Of a DNA stretch of 64,000 bases, positions 46,990-54,362 are shown one piece after another. The first letter of the stretch is position 1. Each line of letters starts with the position of its first letter. Position numbers and translations under genes: made by a program. Where the stretch lies: positions 25,185 through 89,184 of the forward strand of contig PNLP01000026.1 in assembly GCA_013823135.1 (NCBI GenBank), read 5' to 3'. A model generated the notes under the pieces. It worked only from the letters and a program-made list of their open reading frames with translations. It did not search any database and was not told the DNA's origin. This DNA comes from Planctomycetaceae bacterium. GTDB lineage: Bacteria; Planctomycetota; Planctomycetia; Gemmatales; Gemmataceae.

Positions 46990-47169
46990 ACCCCGAAGGG
47001 GTGTGACAACCTAGCCCGGGGCAACGCCCCGGGTACGAGAGCCCAAACCAAACCACCCAGCCTGAAGGGCTGGGACAAAGGCGCTGTCGCACCCTTTCAG
47101 GGTGCATGAATCCGGCCGCGAGGGACCCGGGGCGTTGCCCCGGGCTAGGTTGTCACACCCCTTCGGGGT
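46990..47169. repeat. 45-bp perfect inverted repeat element between fwdB and fwdA
   Basis: The arms at 46990-47034 and 47125-47169 are perfect complements (the left arm begins ACCCCGAAGGGGTGTGACAA). The 90-nt centre holds two smaller hairpins, CCCAGCCTGAAGGGCTGGG (near 47067-47085) and GCACCCTTTCAGGGTGC (near 47089-47105). Together they fill the 219-bp gap between the stop of fwdB (47182) and the start of fwdA (46962). It reads like a composite of dispersed palindromes. On the transcript it would form a very stable cloverleaf-like fold. Confidence 0.9.
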
Positions 47170-47181
47170 AAAATCTTTCCA

Positions 47182-48546
47182 TCACACCATCTGCGGCGCG
47201 TCGCTCTTCACCGGGTACCACGGTTCCTTCCGCTGCACCGCCTCGCGGATACGGCGCATCACTTCTTCGTCGGTCGGGTACGGCGACTTCAGCGGTGGAC
47301 TCAGTGGCAGTGGGATTTCGTCCATGCGGTACACCGTGCCCGGAGCCGTGATGCCCGTCGCGGCTGTCGTGATGTGAACGCGCGATAGCCGACTCGTGTG
47401 CGTAACTTTCGGGTCCAGAACAATTGTCGGCGTGCGCTTCAGGTGCTCGATGGCGGGCTTCGGCATCGTCGCGCCGGGGTCGGCGCCCAGCACCAGCGTC
47501 GCGTCGTTGTCGCCGCGAACCAGGAGGTCGATTGTGGAGTATTCGCCGGGGTTGAACCGCGGGTAGCCGCGGCCCATGTGGATGCCGAACGGGAACGACG
47601 TGGTGTAACGCATGATCACGTCGGCACCCGTCACGTTCCCGTGGCCGCGCATCGGCATCGCCACGAACTTCGTAAAGGCGTTCAACTCGGCCGCCAGCGT
47701 TAGCGCGGCCGCGGAGTTCATGTGCTTTCCGCGGGTCATCGAAAGACCCATTCCAAAGAAGAGCACGCCGAACTTCGCCGCCTTCATGCGGTTGACGAGA
47801 TCCTGAAGTTGTTCGAGTTTCAACCCGGTTTCGGCGACGCCTTCGGGGGAAACCCGCTGACCCTTCACGAGCGCCCGCAGAATGCTGAGCATCTCGAAGT
47901 CTTTGCCCGGCCGCACCTGCAGGAAGATGTCGGCGGCCTTGGCACTCATGGTTTCGCGGATATCCACGAGTACCATCGTGCGGTCCTTACGACCACGTGG
48001 GATGAACTTGCCCTTTGGCGTCAGTGTGTAGCGCGTGAAATGCCGGGGATGGCACTCCGCGGGGTTGCCGCCCCAGTAAATGATGAAATCAGCCCGATTC
48101 TTGACTTCGCCCAGCGTACAAGACACTTTACCGCCCAACTGGGCGGCTATCTCGGTTGGACCGTGTCAGAGGGATGTGTGACTGTCGATGACGCCGCCAA
48201 CGAGTTCGGCGAGCCACACGGCTTCGCGCTGGGCTTCGCAGGTGGTATTGCTCAGGCCGTACACAAGTGGCATGTGTGCCGCGTGCAGGTAGTCGGCCGC
48301 CGCTTCGATGGCATCATCGACGGTTGCTTCTTTGCCATCAATGAGGGCATCTGGGTAGAGGTGTTCAGCGGTGTGATTCTTGAACCACGCCTCGCCGAGG
48401 TTGCAGGCCCGCTTCGTCTCCACGATGCGTTCATGGTCAGCGTGCAACTCGATGTCGTCGCAGACGCACCCGCAAAAGGTGCACACCGCGTTCTTAACGA
48501 CGGTAAGCTCTCGCTTGGCGGGTTCCGGCATCACTGAGGTAGTCAT
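47182..48546 (-). CDS. fwdB: Formylmethanofuran dehydrogenase subunit B with in-frame UGA (selenocysteine candidate)
   Basis: One reading frame spans 48546-47182, interrupted only by a TGA at codon 127 (48166-48168), in the context SL-U-HGPTEIAAQ. In archaeal FwdB the same place (xSVCHGP) holds the Cys, or in some methanogens Sec, that binds tungsten or molybdenum. Read as Sec, the protein is 454 aa, as expected. Four Cys (C22, C25, C29, C48; VCTFCGCVCDD and RACNLG) match the [4Fe-4S] site of the archaeal subunit. The rest aligns well (GEVKNRADFIIYWGGNPAECHPRHF; FGMGLSMTRGKHMN; MPMRGHGNVTGADV). Substrate would be CO2/formylmethanofuran. A SECIS-like hairpin follows the TGA. The alternative, a nonsense mutation, is considered less likely because of its exact position. 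Confidence 0.88.
48122..48167 (-). promoter_or_regulatory. Candidate bacterial SECIS hairpin in fwdB mRNA
   Basis: On the minus strand, 25 nt separate the TGA from the apical loop. The stem GCCGCCC (48147-48141) pairs with GGGCGGT (48136-48130), closing a 4-nt loop AGTT (48140-48137) that contains the GU typical of SelB-recognised loops. A lower stem GACAC (48167-48163, overlapping the TGA) pairs with GTGTC (48126-48122). The distance falls in the usual 16-37-nt range. The mRNA also encodes AAQLGGK, so the hairpin is under coding constraint. Confidence 0.65.
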
Positions 48547-48627
48547 GGGGTGCTACTCGTGGCGTCAACGTTGTGTCTTGGTTTCGGCCTGCGTGCCGTC
48601 CGAACCGGACGGTGGAACGACAAAGCT

Positions 48628-48783
48628 TCACCCCAGCGCGAGCCCGATGCAACTGCCGCGGGTGCGGCGCGGCATGAACCGCCCGGCCTCGACCTCTTCC
48701 CACCCGGCGGGCCGCTCCGCGTTGCCGGTGGGCAACTCGGCCGCGACTTCCTGAGCGTCTTTGTGCTCGGTGGCGTCTTTCAT
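48628..48783 (-). CDS. 51-aa protein of the fwd operon, unknown
   Basis: This small ORF starts one base after the fwdD stop codon. An ideal GGAGGT ribosome site (48797-48792) lies 8 nt before its ATG, inside the fwdD 3' end. The product is acidic at the N-terminus (MKDATEHKDAQEVAAELP) and basic at the C-terminus (WEEVEAGRFMPRRTRGSC), and is probably soluble. I do not recognise the sequence. Translational coupling to fwdD and position before fwdB suggest an assembly factor or a small subunit. Real-gene evidence is the RBS, tight spacing and composition; no homology could be checked. Confidence 0.6.
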   Translation of the reverse strand: MKDATEHKDAQEVAAELPTGNAERPAGWEEVEAGRFMPRRTRGSCIGLALG

Positions 48784-48784
48784 C

Positions 48785-49120
48785 TCAAACTACCTCCACT
48801 TCGACATCCCAACCCTTTGAGGTCGGCATTCCAGTGCCGTCGGTTTCGCCGCCCATGAGCTGGCATGTTGGGGGACCATACGGCACGAACAGCAATCCGC
48901 GGGGAACATTCGCCTCCTTGCACTGAAACGTCGCGTCGCCGACTTCCGTCCGTACGCGGATCGTCGCCCCGTTCACCACCCCGAGTTCCTTCATGTCCTC
49001 GGGGTGCATCGTCATCGTGTTGACGATGGCAATGTAATCATCGCCGTCCTTGCCAACATTGAGTTGCTGGCCCTGCTTGTTCGAGCGAATCGGCATCAGG
49101 AGGAATCGCATGCCCGCCAT
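48785..49120 (-). CDS. fwdD: Formylmethanofuran dehydrogenase subunit D (MGD-binding)
   Basis: The start is Met 49120 (MAGMRFLLMPIRSNKQGQQL), giving 111 aa, the size of archaeal FwdD/FmdD. It has the molybdopterin-dinucleotide-binding fold of the DMSO-reductase family C-terminal domain: YIAIVNTMTMHPEDMKELGV, GATIRVRTEVGDATFQ, and the signature RGLLFVPYGPPTCQLMGG followed by ETDGTGMPTSKGW. In archaea FwdB and FwdD together hold the bis-MGD cofactor. Its presence argues that this complex is redox active. It is the first gene of the minus-strand operon; the probable promoter is at 49150-49177, and the 51-aa ORF follows after 1 bp. Confidence 0.93.
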   Translation of the reverse strand: MAGMRFLLMPIRSNKQGQQLNVGKDGDDYIAIVNTMTMHPEDMKELGVVNGATIRVRTEVGDATFQCKEANVPRGLLFVPYGPPTCQLMGGETDGTGMPTSKGWDVEVEVV

Positions 49121-49149
49121 TAACTCACCTCTACCGTTTCGAGAAATGC

Positions 49150-49177
49150 ATATTACCGGTTGCGGCACCGAGGGCAA
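49150..49177 (-). promoter_or_regulatory. Possible promoter of the fwd operon
   Basis: On the minus strand TTGCCC (49177-49172) and TAATAT (49155-49150) are 16 bp apart. The -10 box lies 29 nt before the fwdD ATG at 49120. The plus-strand ftr gene starts at 49220 in the other direction, so the region is a divergent promoter. This assignment is by eye only. Confidence 0.4.
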
Positions 49178-49219
49178 ACGAATACACGATTAACTACACC
49201 ACGCTGGAGAGCAGCAACC

Positions 49220-50128
49220 TTGCTAACCGTTAATTCCGTCCCGATTGAGGACACGTTCGCTGAAGCGTTCCCGATGACTGCTGCGCGTGTGCTGGTCACC
49301 GCGGAGACCATTGGCTGGGCACGCATCGCTGGCCAGACCGCCACGGGCTATGCTGCCAGTGTCATCGGCTGTGATGCCGAGGCCGGCATCGAACGCGAAC
49401 TCACTCCCGATGAAACCCCCGATGGCCGGCCCGGTGTGGCGTTGCTGTTCTTTGGCTTCAGCCGCGACGGGTTGCAGAAGGCCGTGGTGAACCGCGTCGC
49501 CCAGTGCGTGCTGACGTGCGCGACGACCGCGTGCTTCAACGGGTTGGCCGGCGACCCCGGACGATCGATCAAGGTTGGCGGAATGCTCCGCTACTTTGGC
49601 GACGGTTGGCAAATCAGCAAACTCCTCGAAGGCAAACGCTACTGGCGGATGCCGACGATGGACGGCGAGTTTCTCTGCGAGGAGACATTCGGCACGGTGA
49701 AGGGAGTGGGCGGGGGGAATTTCCTGATCCTCGGCGAAACGCAGGCGACGGCACTCGCGGCAGCCGAGGCGGCTGTCGAAGCGATTCGCAAGCTCCCCGG
49801 TGTGATTCTGCCGTTCCCCGGTGGCGTGGTCCGTTCCGGAAGCAAAGTCGGGAGTAAGTACAAGGCGCTGAAGGCGAGCACGAACGACGCCTACTGCCCG
49901 ACACTCCGCGGGGTCGTCGCATCGGCACTCCCCGATGGCGTGAACGCGGTCTATGAACTCGTGTTCGATGGCCTCGACCTCGCCACGGTTGAGAAAGCAA
50001 CCTGGGAAGGAGTTCAGGCCGCAACTCGCTGCGCGGGGATTCGTGGAATCACAGCCGGCAACTACGGCGGCAAACTCGGGCCGCACCACATCCATCTGCA
50101 CAAACTGGTCGCCGGATCAACTGGGTGA
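49220..50128 (+). CDS. ftr: Formylmethanofuran:tetrahydromethanopterin formyltransferase
   Basis: The start is most likely TTG at 49220: GGAGAG at 49206-49211 has good spacing, and the product, 302 aa, matches the usual ~297 aa. The Ftr/FhcD family is clear from VPIEDTFAEAFPMTAARVLVTA, the CVLTCATTACFNGL block, GKRYWRMPTMDGEFLCEE, GGNFLILGETQ and LPGVILPFPGGVVRSGSKVG. It moves the formyl group between formylmethanofuran and tetrahydromethanopterin in the cytoplasm. It is divergent from the fwdD-B-A-C operon with a 99-bp shared upstream region. In methylotroph operons the homologue is fhcD. Confidence 0.95.
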   Translation: MLTVNSVPIEDTFAEAFPMTAARVLVTAETIGWARIAGQTATGYAASVIGCDAEAGIERELTPDETPDGRPGVALLFFGFSRDGLQKAVVNRVAQCVLTCATTACFNGLAGDPGRSIKVGGMLRYFGDGWQISKLLEGKRYWRMPTMDGEFLCEETFGTVKGVGGGNFLILGETQATALAAAEAAVEAIRKLPGVILPFPGGVVRSGSKVGSKYKALKASTNDAYCPTLRGVVASALPDGVNAVYELVFDGLDLATVEKATWEGVQAATRCAGIRGITAGNYGGKLGPHHIHLHKLVAGSTG

Positions 50129-50423
50129 AGACAGTTCCGCTCACAAAGTGGATCGCTTCTGGCCTCCTGCTCAAACTCTCCTGCACCGTGGTCCTGGTTC
50201 CGAGGTCCAAGGTGGTATTCGCGTGTTCGGCGAGTACCGCCGAGGCCAAAGAACGTGATTGACTGGGGTCGAGAGCGGACCGAAACTGTTGGAACGGGGA
50301 TAGTGTGTGCCAGAGACGCTGCGTTTTTGAAGCGATCGCTCCACACGATTGCGATGATTGAAAGTAACCGCCGACCCCGCCCGCCCCACAGGCTACGATC
50401 GCCCCTCTCAGCCGACGGAGACA
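50129..50423. other. 295-bp intergenic region
   Basis: It separates ftr from the next DUF1549/DUF1553 gene on the same strand. I see no gene and no strong hairpin. TTGACT near 50259 with an unclear -10 box may be part of a promoter for the gene at 50424; this is weak. Confidence 0.4.
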
Positions 50424-52658
50424 ATGGTGTTGTTGCCAACGCGAGTGCTACTGGTATTACTCTTCGCCGCCAACGCCGGAGGCTTTGCGGGTGCAGCAGA
50501 CCCTACGGATCATTTCGAGGCAAAGGTGCGGCCCGTGCTGGTGAAGAGTTGCCAGAAGTGTCACGGGGCTGAGAAACAACGCGGCGGTTTGCGACTCGAC
50601 ACCAAGGCGGGCTGGCAAGCGGGCGGCGAGAGTGGTCCTGCGATTGTCCCAGGAAAGCCCGACGAAAGCCTGCTCATCAAGGCCCTTCGCAATCCCGATC
50701 CCAAGCTGCGAATGCCCCCGAATGAGAAGTTGGCCGATCACGAGATCGCGGCACTTGTGGAGTGGGTGAAGGATGGCGCAACCGACCCTCGCGTCGGTGC
50801 GGCGCAACTCGGTGGCATGACGCTCGATGCCGCGAAAAAGTGGTGGTCGTTTCAACCCGTGAAACGGCCGACAGTGCCCACAATTCGCGATTCCGCATCC
50901 CACAATCCCATCGACAACTTTCTCGTCGCGAAACTGAGTGACAAGGGGTTGTCACTCTCGCCGCCAGCCGACAAGCGAACACTCTTGCGCCGTGTCACGT
51001 ACGACCTCACCGGGCTGCCACCGACACCGGACGAACTCGACGCATTTGTGAAAGATGACTCGACCAAGGCGCTGGCCAAGGTCGTTGACCGATTGCTTGC
51101 CAGCCCGCATTATGGCGAGCGCTGGGGTCGGCACTGGCTCGACCTCGTGCGATATGCAGACACCGCTGGCGAGAACAGCGATCACCCGCTCCCGCACGCC
51201 TGGCGATACCGCAACTGGGTCATCGACGCGTTCAACCGCGACCACCCCTACGACCAGTTCCTCCGCGACCAGATCGCGGGAGATCTGCTCTGGAAGGATC
51301 CGCCGAAAGTGGCGACTCCCGGATGGGAAATGCTGGCTCCCTTTCGCACGCCACCGCCCGCCTTCGATTCGAGAGTGGCCACGGGATACCTTGCCATCGC
51401 GCGTCGATTTGGCCACGACACCGACAAGGATATGCACCTCACGTTCGAGGACACGATCGACACCCTCGGCAAGACGCTCCTCGGCCTGTCCATCGGGTGC
51501 GCCCGTTGCCACGATCACAAGTACGACGCCATCACCGCGAAGGACTACTACGCGCTGTACGGGATCTTCGAGAGCACGCGGTTCGCCTTCCCAGGATGTG
51601 AAGCCAAGCAGCAACCACGCGACCTTGTGAGACTGCAACCGCTGCGGCCGGAACTGGCCTATGCCGTCGTGGAGGGGACTGTCAAGAATGCGAAGTTGCA
51701 ACTCCGCGGTGATCCCGAGAAGCCTGGCCCCGAGGTTCCGCGTCGCTGGCTCGAAGTGCTCGGCGGGCAAACCGTGCCCGCCAATAGCGGCAGTGGTCGC
51801 TTGCAACTCGCGGGCTGGATTGCAAGCCCTGATAATCCACTCACAGCACGGGTGATGGTCAACCGAATCTGGCAAAACCACTTCGGCAAGGGACTCGTGC
51901 AGAGCCCGAACGATTTCGGCGCTCGTGGGCTGCCGCCGACCCATCCAGAACTCCTCGACTGGCTCGCTGCGGAGTTCGTCGCTTCCGGGTGGAGCATCAA
52001 ACACATGCACAAACTGATCGTGCTGTCCGCCGCGTATCAGCAAGGAAGCGCATCCCGTCCCGATGCTTTGAAAGCAGATGCGAACAACGACCTCTACTGG
52101 CGGTTAGATCGCCGCCGACTCACGGGCGAGGAAATCCGTGATAGCCTGCTCATGGCCAGTGGACAACTCGACCGCACACCGGGCGGAGCGCATCCGTTCC
52201 CACCGGAAAAGAGCTGGGGATTCACACAACACAACCCGTTTAACACCATTTACGAGACAGATCGCCGCAGCGTGTACGTCATCTCGATCCGCAACCGTCG
52301 CCACCCATTCCTCGGTCTGTTCGACGGGGCTGACCCGAACGCGACGACCCCGCAACGACAGGTGACGACCGTTCCCACCCAGGCGCTCTATTTCCTGAAC
52401 GACCCGTTCTTCCACAAGCAAGCCGAGAAGCTGGCAGCCCGTGTCCTCACCAAACCAGACGATGCGACCCGACTTGATGAGTTGTTCCGGCTTGCATTGC
52501 TGAGAGGCCCGACTGCCAAGGACCGCGCGACCGCCGACGCCTTTCTGAGTCGATACTCGTCTCAACTGAACGACCCGCCCGCCGAGCGACCGAAGATTGC
52601 CTGGATTGCTCTGACTCGCGTGATCCTCGCGAGCAACGAATACCTTTACCTGGATTGA
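50424..52658 (+). CDS. PSCyt1/DUF1549/DUF1553 secreted protein
   Basis: The start is Met 50424 (MVLLPTRVLLVLLFAANAGG), giving a signal peptide and 744 aa. The N-terminal planctomycete cytochrome c domain has CQKCHGAEKQRGGLRLD (CxxCH, about residue 46). DUF1549 follows (LLRRVTYDLTGLPPTPDELD; IGCARCHDHKYDAITAKDYY, a second CxxCH). DUF1553 is C-terminal (NPLTARVMVNRIWQNHFGKG; TVPTQALYFLNDPFFHKQAE). It is followed after 5 bp by a DUF1501 gene and likely translated from one mRNA. The two heme motifs suggest an electron-transfer role, but the substrate of this family is unknown. Confidence 0.93.
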   Translation: MVLLPTRVLLVLLFAANAGGFAGAADPTDHFEAKVRPVLVKSCQKCHGAEKQRGGLRLDTKAGWQAGGESGPAIVPGKPDESLLIKALRNPDPKLRMPPNEKLADHEIAALVEWVKDGATDPRVGAAQLGGMTLDAAKKWWSFQPVKRPTVPTIRDSASHNPIDNFLVAKLSDKGLSLSPPADKRTLLRRVTYDLTGLPPTPDELDAFVKDDSTKALAKVVDRLLASPHYGERWGRHWLDLVRYADTAGENSDHPLPHAWRYRNWVIDAFNRDHPYDQFLRDQIAGDLLWKDPPKVATPGWEMLAPFRTPPPAFDSRVATGYLAIARRFGHDTDKDMHLTFEDTIDTLGKTLLGLSIGCARCHDHKYDAITAKDYYALYGIFESTRFAFPGCEAKQQPRDLVRLQPLRPELAYAVVEGTVKNAKLQLRGDPEKPGPEVPRRWLEVLGGQTVPANSGSGRLQLAGWIASPDNPLTARVMVNRIWQNHFGKGLVQSPNDFGARGLPPTHPELLDWLAAEFVASGWSIKHMHKLIVLSAAYQQGSASRPDALKADANNDLYWRLDRRRLTGEEIRDSLLMASGQLDRTPGGAHPFPPEKSWGFTQHNPFNTIYETDRRSVYVISIRNRRHPFLGLFDGADPNATTPQRQVTTVPTQALYFLNDPFFHKQAEKLAARVLTKPDDATRLDELFRLALLRGPTAKDRATADAFLSRYSSQLNDPPAERPKIAWIALTRVILASNEYLYLD

Positions 52659-52663
52659 TCCCG

Positions 52664-54064
52664 ATGCGTGATGCCGTCGATATCTCTCGTCGTGGATTCG
52701 TTCGGTCTGCGGTGGCTGGGTCACTGCTTATGCCGGGGATTCTGCAGGAACTCCTCGCCGCGGACAGTGCCGATCCGCTTGCGCCGCGAGCACCGCACTT
52801 TCCGGGCAAGGCGAAGGCCGTCATCTTCCTGTTCATGAGTGGCGGCGTATCGCACGTCGACTCGTTCGACCCGAAGCCGAAGCTCACGGCAGACCACGGC
52901 AAGCAGGTGACCTTCGACCATCCAGAGACGAAGAACCGCCCGGGCTATGAGAAGTTGTTCCTGAAGAAGCCCAACTGGAAGTTTTCACCACGCGGCAAGA
53001 GTGGCACGGAGATCAGCGACCTGTTCCCGAAGCTCGCGGAGCAAGCCGACGACATCGCCCTAATCCGCTCGATGCACACGAGCCATTCAAACCACTACAA
53101 CGCGACGCTTGGGATGCACACGGGGTCGTTCGCGTTCGCCCGGCCGAGCATCGGTTCGTGGATGAGCTACGGACTTGGCACCGAGAACCGGAACCTGCCC
53201 TCATTCCTCGTACTCGCCCCGCAGATGCCGTACGCGGGTACGCAGGTCTGGGCCTCGGATTTCCTGCCCGGCGCACACCAGGGAACGCGAGTTGTGCCGG
53301 GTGCGGAGCCAGTTGCGAACCTCAAACGCCGCGTGCCCACTGAGAAACGCCAGGAACTCGAACTCGACGCTTTGAAAGCGTTCAACGAGGGGCACCTCGC
53401 GACGCGAACCGATGACTCCCAACTTGCGGCGCGCATCAAGTCGTTCGAGACGGCCGCCGGGATGCAATCCGAGATGCCGGCTGCACTCGATCTCTCGAAA
53501 GAGACCGACGAAACGCTCGGGCTGTATGGCATGAAGCGCGGGCAGGCGGATGGGTTTGGCTGGCAGTGCCTCGTCGCTCGGCGATTAGTGGAACGCGGTG
53601 TTCGCTTCGTGGAGTTGATCCACACGGGTTCGAGCAACAACTGGGATTCACACGGCAACATGGCCGATCACGGGCGTCTCGCGAAGGAAGTGGATCAACC
53701 AATCGCGGGGTTGCTTCAGGATTTGAAGCGGCAGAAGTTGCTCGATGACGTGCTCGTGGTCTGGACAACTGAGTTTGGCCGCACACCGTTCAACAACACT
53801 GCGGACAACCCCGGCCGGGAGCATCATAACTGGGCGTTCAGTTCATGGCTTGCTGGTGCCGGCGTGAAGCGGGGCATCGTTCACGGTGCGACCGATGAAC
53901 ACGGGATGAAACCGGTGGAGAAGCCGGTCCATGTCCACGATTTTCACGCAACGATCTTGCACCTGATGGGCTTGAACCACGAGAAGTTGACGTACCGCCA
54001 CGCAGGACGCGATTACCGCCTGACGGATGTCGAGGGTGTAGTGGTGAAGGATGTGCTGTCCTGA
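52664..54064 (+). CDS. DUF1501 protein (partner of DUF1549 gene)
   Basis: The ATG at 52664 (MRDAVDISRRGFVRSAVAGS) follows the upstream stop by 5 bp and gives 466 aa, with a twin-arginine motif SRRGFVRS. DUF1501 landmarks are IFLFMSGGVSHVDSFDPKPK, MHTSHSNHYNATLGMHTG, VELIHTGSSNNWDSHGN and VVWTTEFGRTPFNNTADNPG. The Tat-exported product presumably works with the DUF1549/DUF1553 partner. Spacing shows co-translation, the tightest pairing of this kind in the window. Confidence 0.94.
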   Translation: MRDAVDISRRGFVRSAVAGSLLMPGILQELLAADSADPLAPRAPHFPGKAKAVIFLFMSGGVSHVDSFDPKPKLTADHGKQVTFDHPETKNRPGYEKLFLKKPNWKFSPRGKSGTEISDLFPKLAEQADDIALIRSMHTSHSNHYNATLGMHTGSFAFARPSIGSWMSYGLGTENRNLPSFLVLAPQMPYAGTQVWASDFLPGAHQGTRVVPGAEPVANLKRRVPTEKRQELELDALKAFNEGHLATRTDDSQLAARIKSFETAAGMQSEMPAALDLSKETDETLGLYGMKRGQADGFGWQCLVARRLVERGVRFVELIHTGSSNNWDSHGNMADHGRLAKEVDQPIAGLLQDLKRQKLLDDVLVVWTTEFGRTPFNNTADNPGREHHNWAFSSWLAGAGVKRGIVHGATDEHGMKPVEKPVHVHDFHATILHLMGLNHEKLTYRHAGRDYRLTDVEGVVVKDVLS

Positions 54065-54362
54065 ATCAATTTATGGCTGGCGAATCGCGGCCGAACACCG
54101 CCCGCAGTTCCCGAAGGCGACCTCACCCTCATCGTCGCGGCGTGTTCCTACTGAACTACAAGACCTCCTGTTGCGACTTCACCCTTGATGGGCTGACTCA
54201 TCGTCAACCCCCATCCCATGTGCCCACATCTGTCGAACGGAAACTCGCTTGACTGGCGGTGTCTCATGAGAGACACTTCAATGACTGCTATCACGCTCCG
54301 CCCAACGGTCACCTTCAACTGCCATCCCCCCAGCGGGCAATTCATCCAACCTCAGGTGCATT
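54065..54362. other. 298-bp intergenic region before the DUF1559 operon
   Basis: No gene is supported. A 7-bp hairpin, GTGTCTC-ATGA-GAGACAC, lies at 54259-54276. TTGACT at 54249-54254 could be a -35 box, but the matching -10 box would be poor. The region probably holds the promoter of the DUF1559 gene. Confidence 0.45.

Noticed and set aside
47182..48138. fwdB as two separate genes or a pseudogene
   Set aside because: Both halves are in the same frame, and the stop falls precisely at the conserved Cys/Sec column with a SECIS-like hairpin after it; a random nonsense mutation there is less likely.
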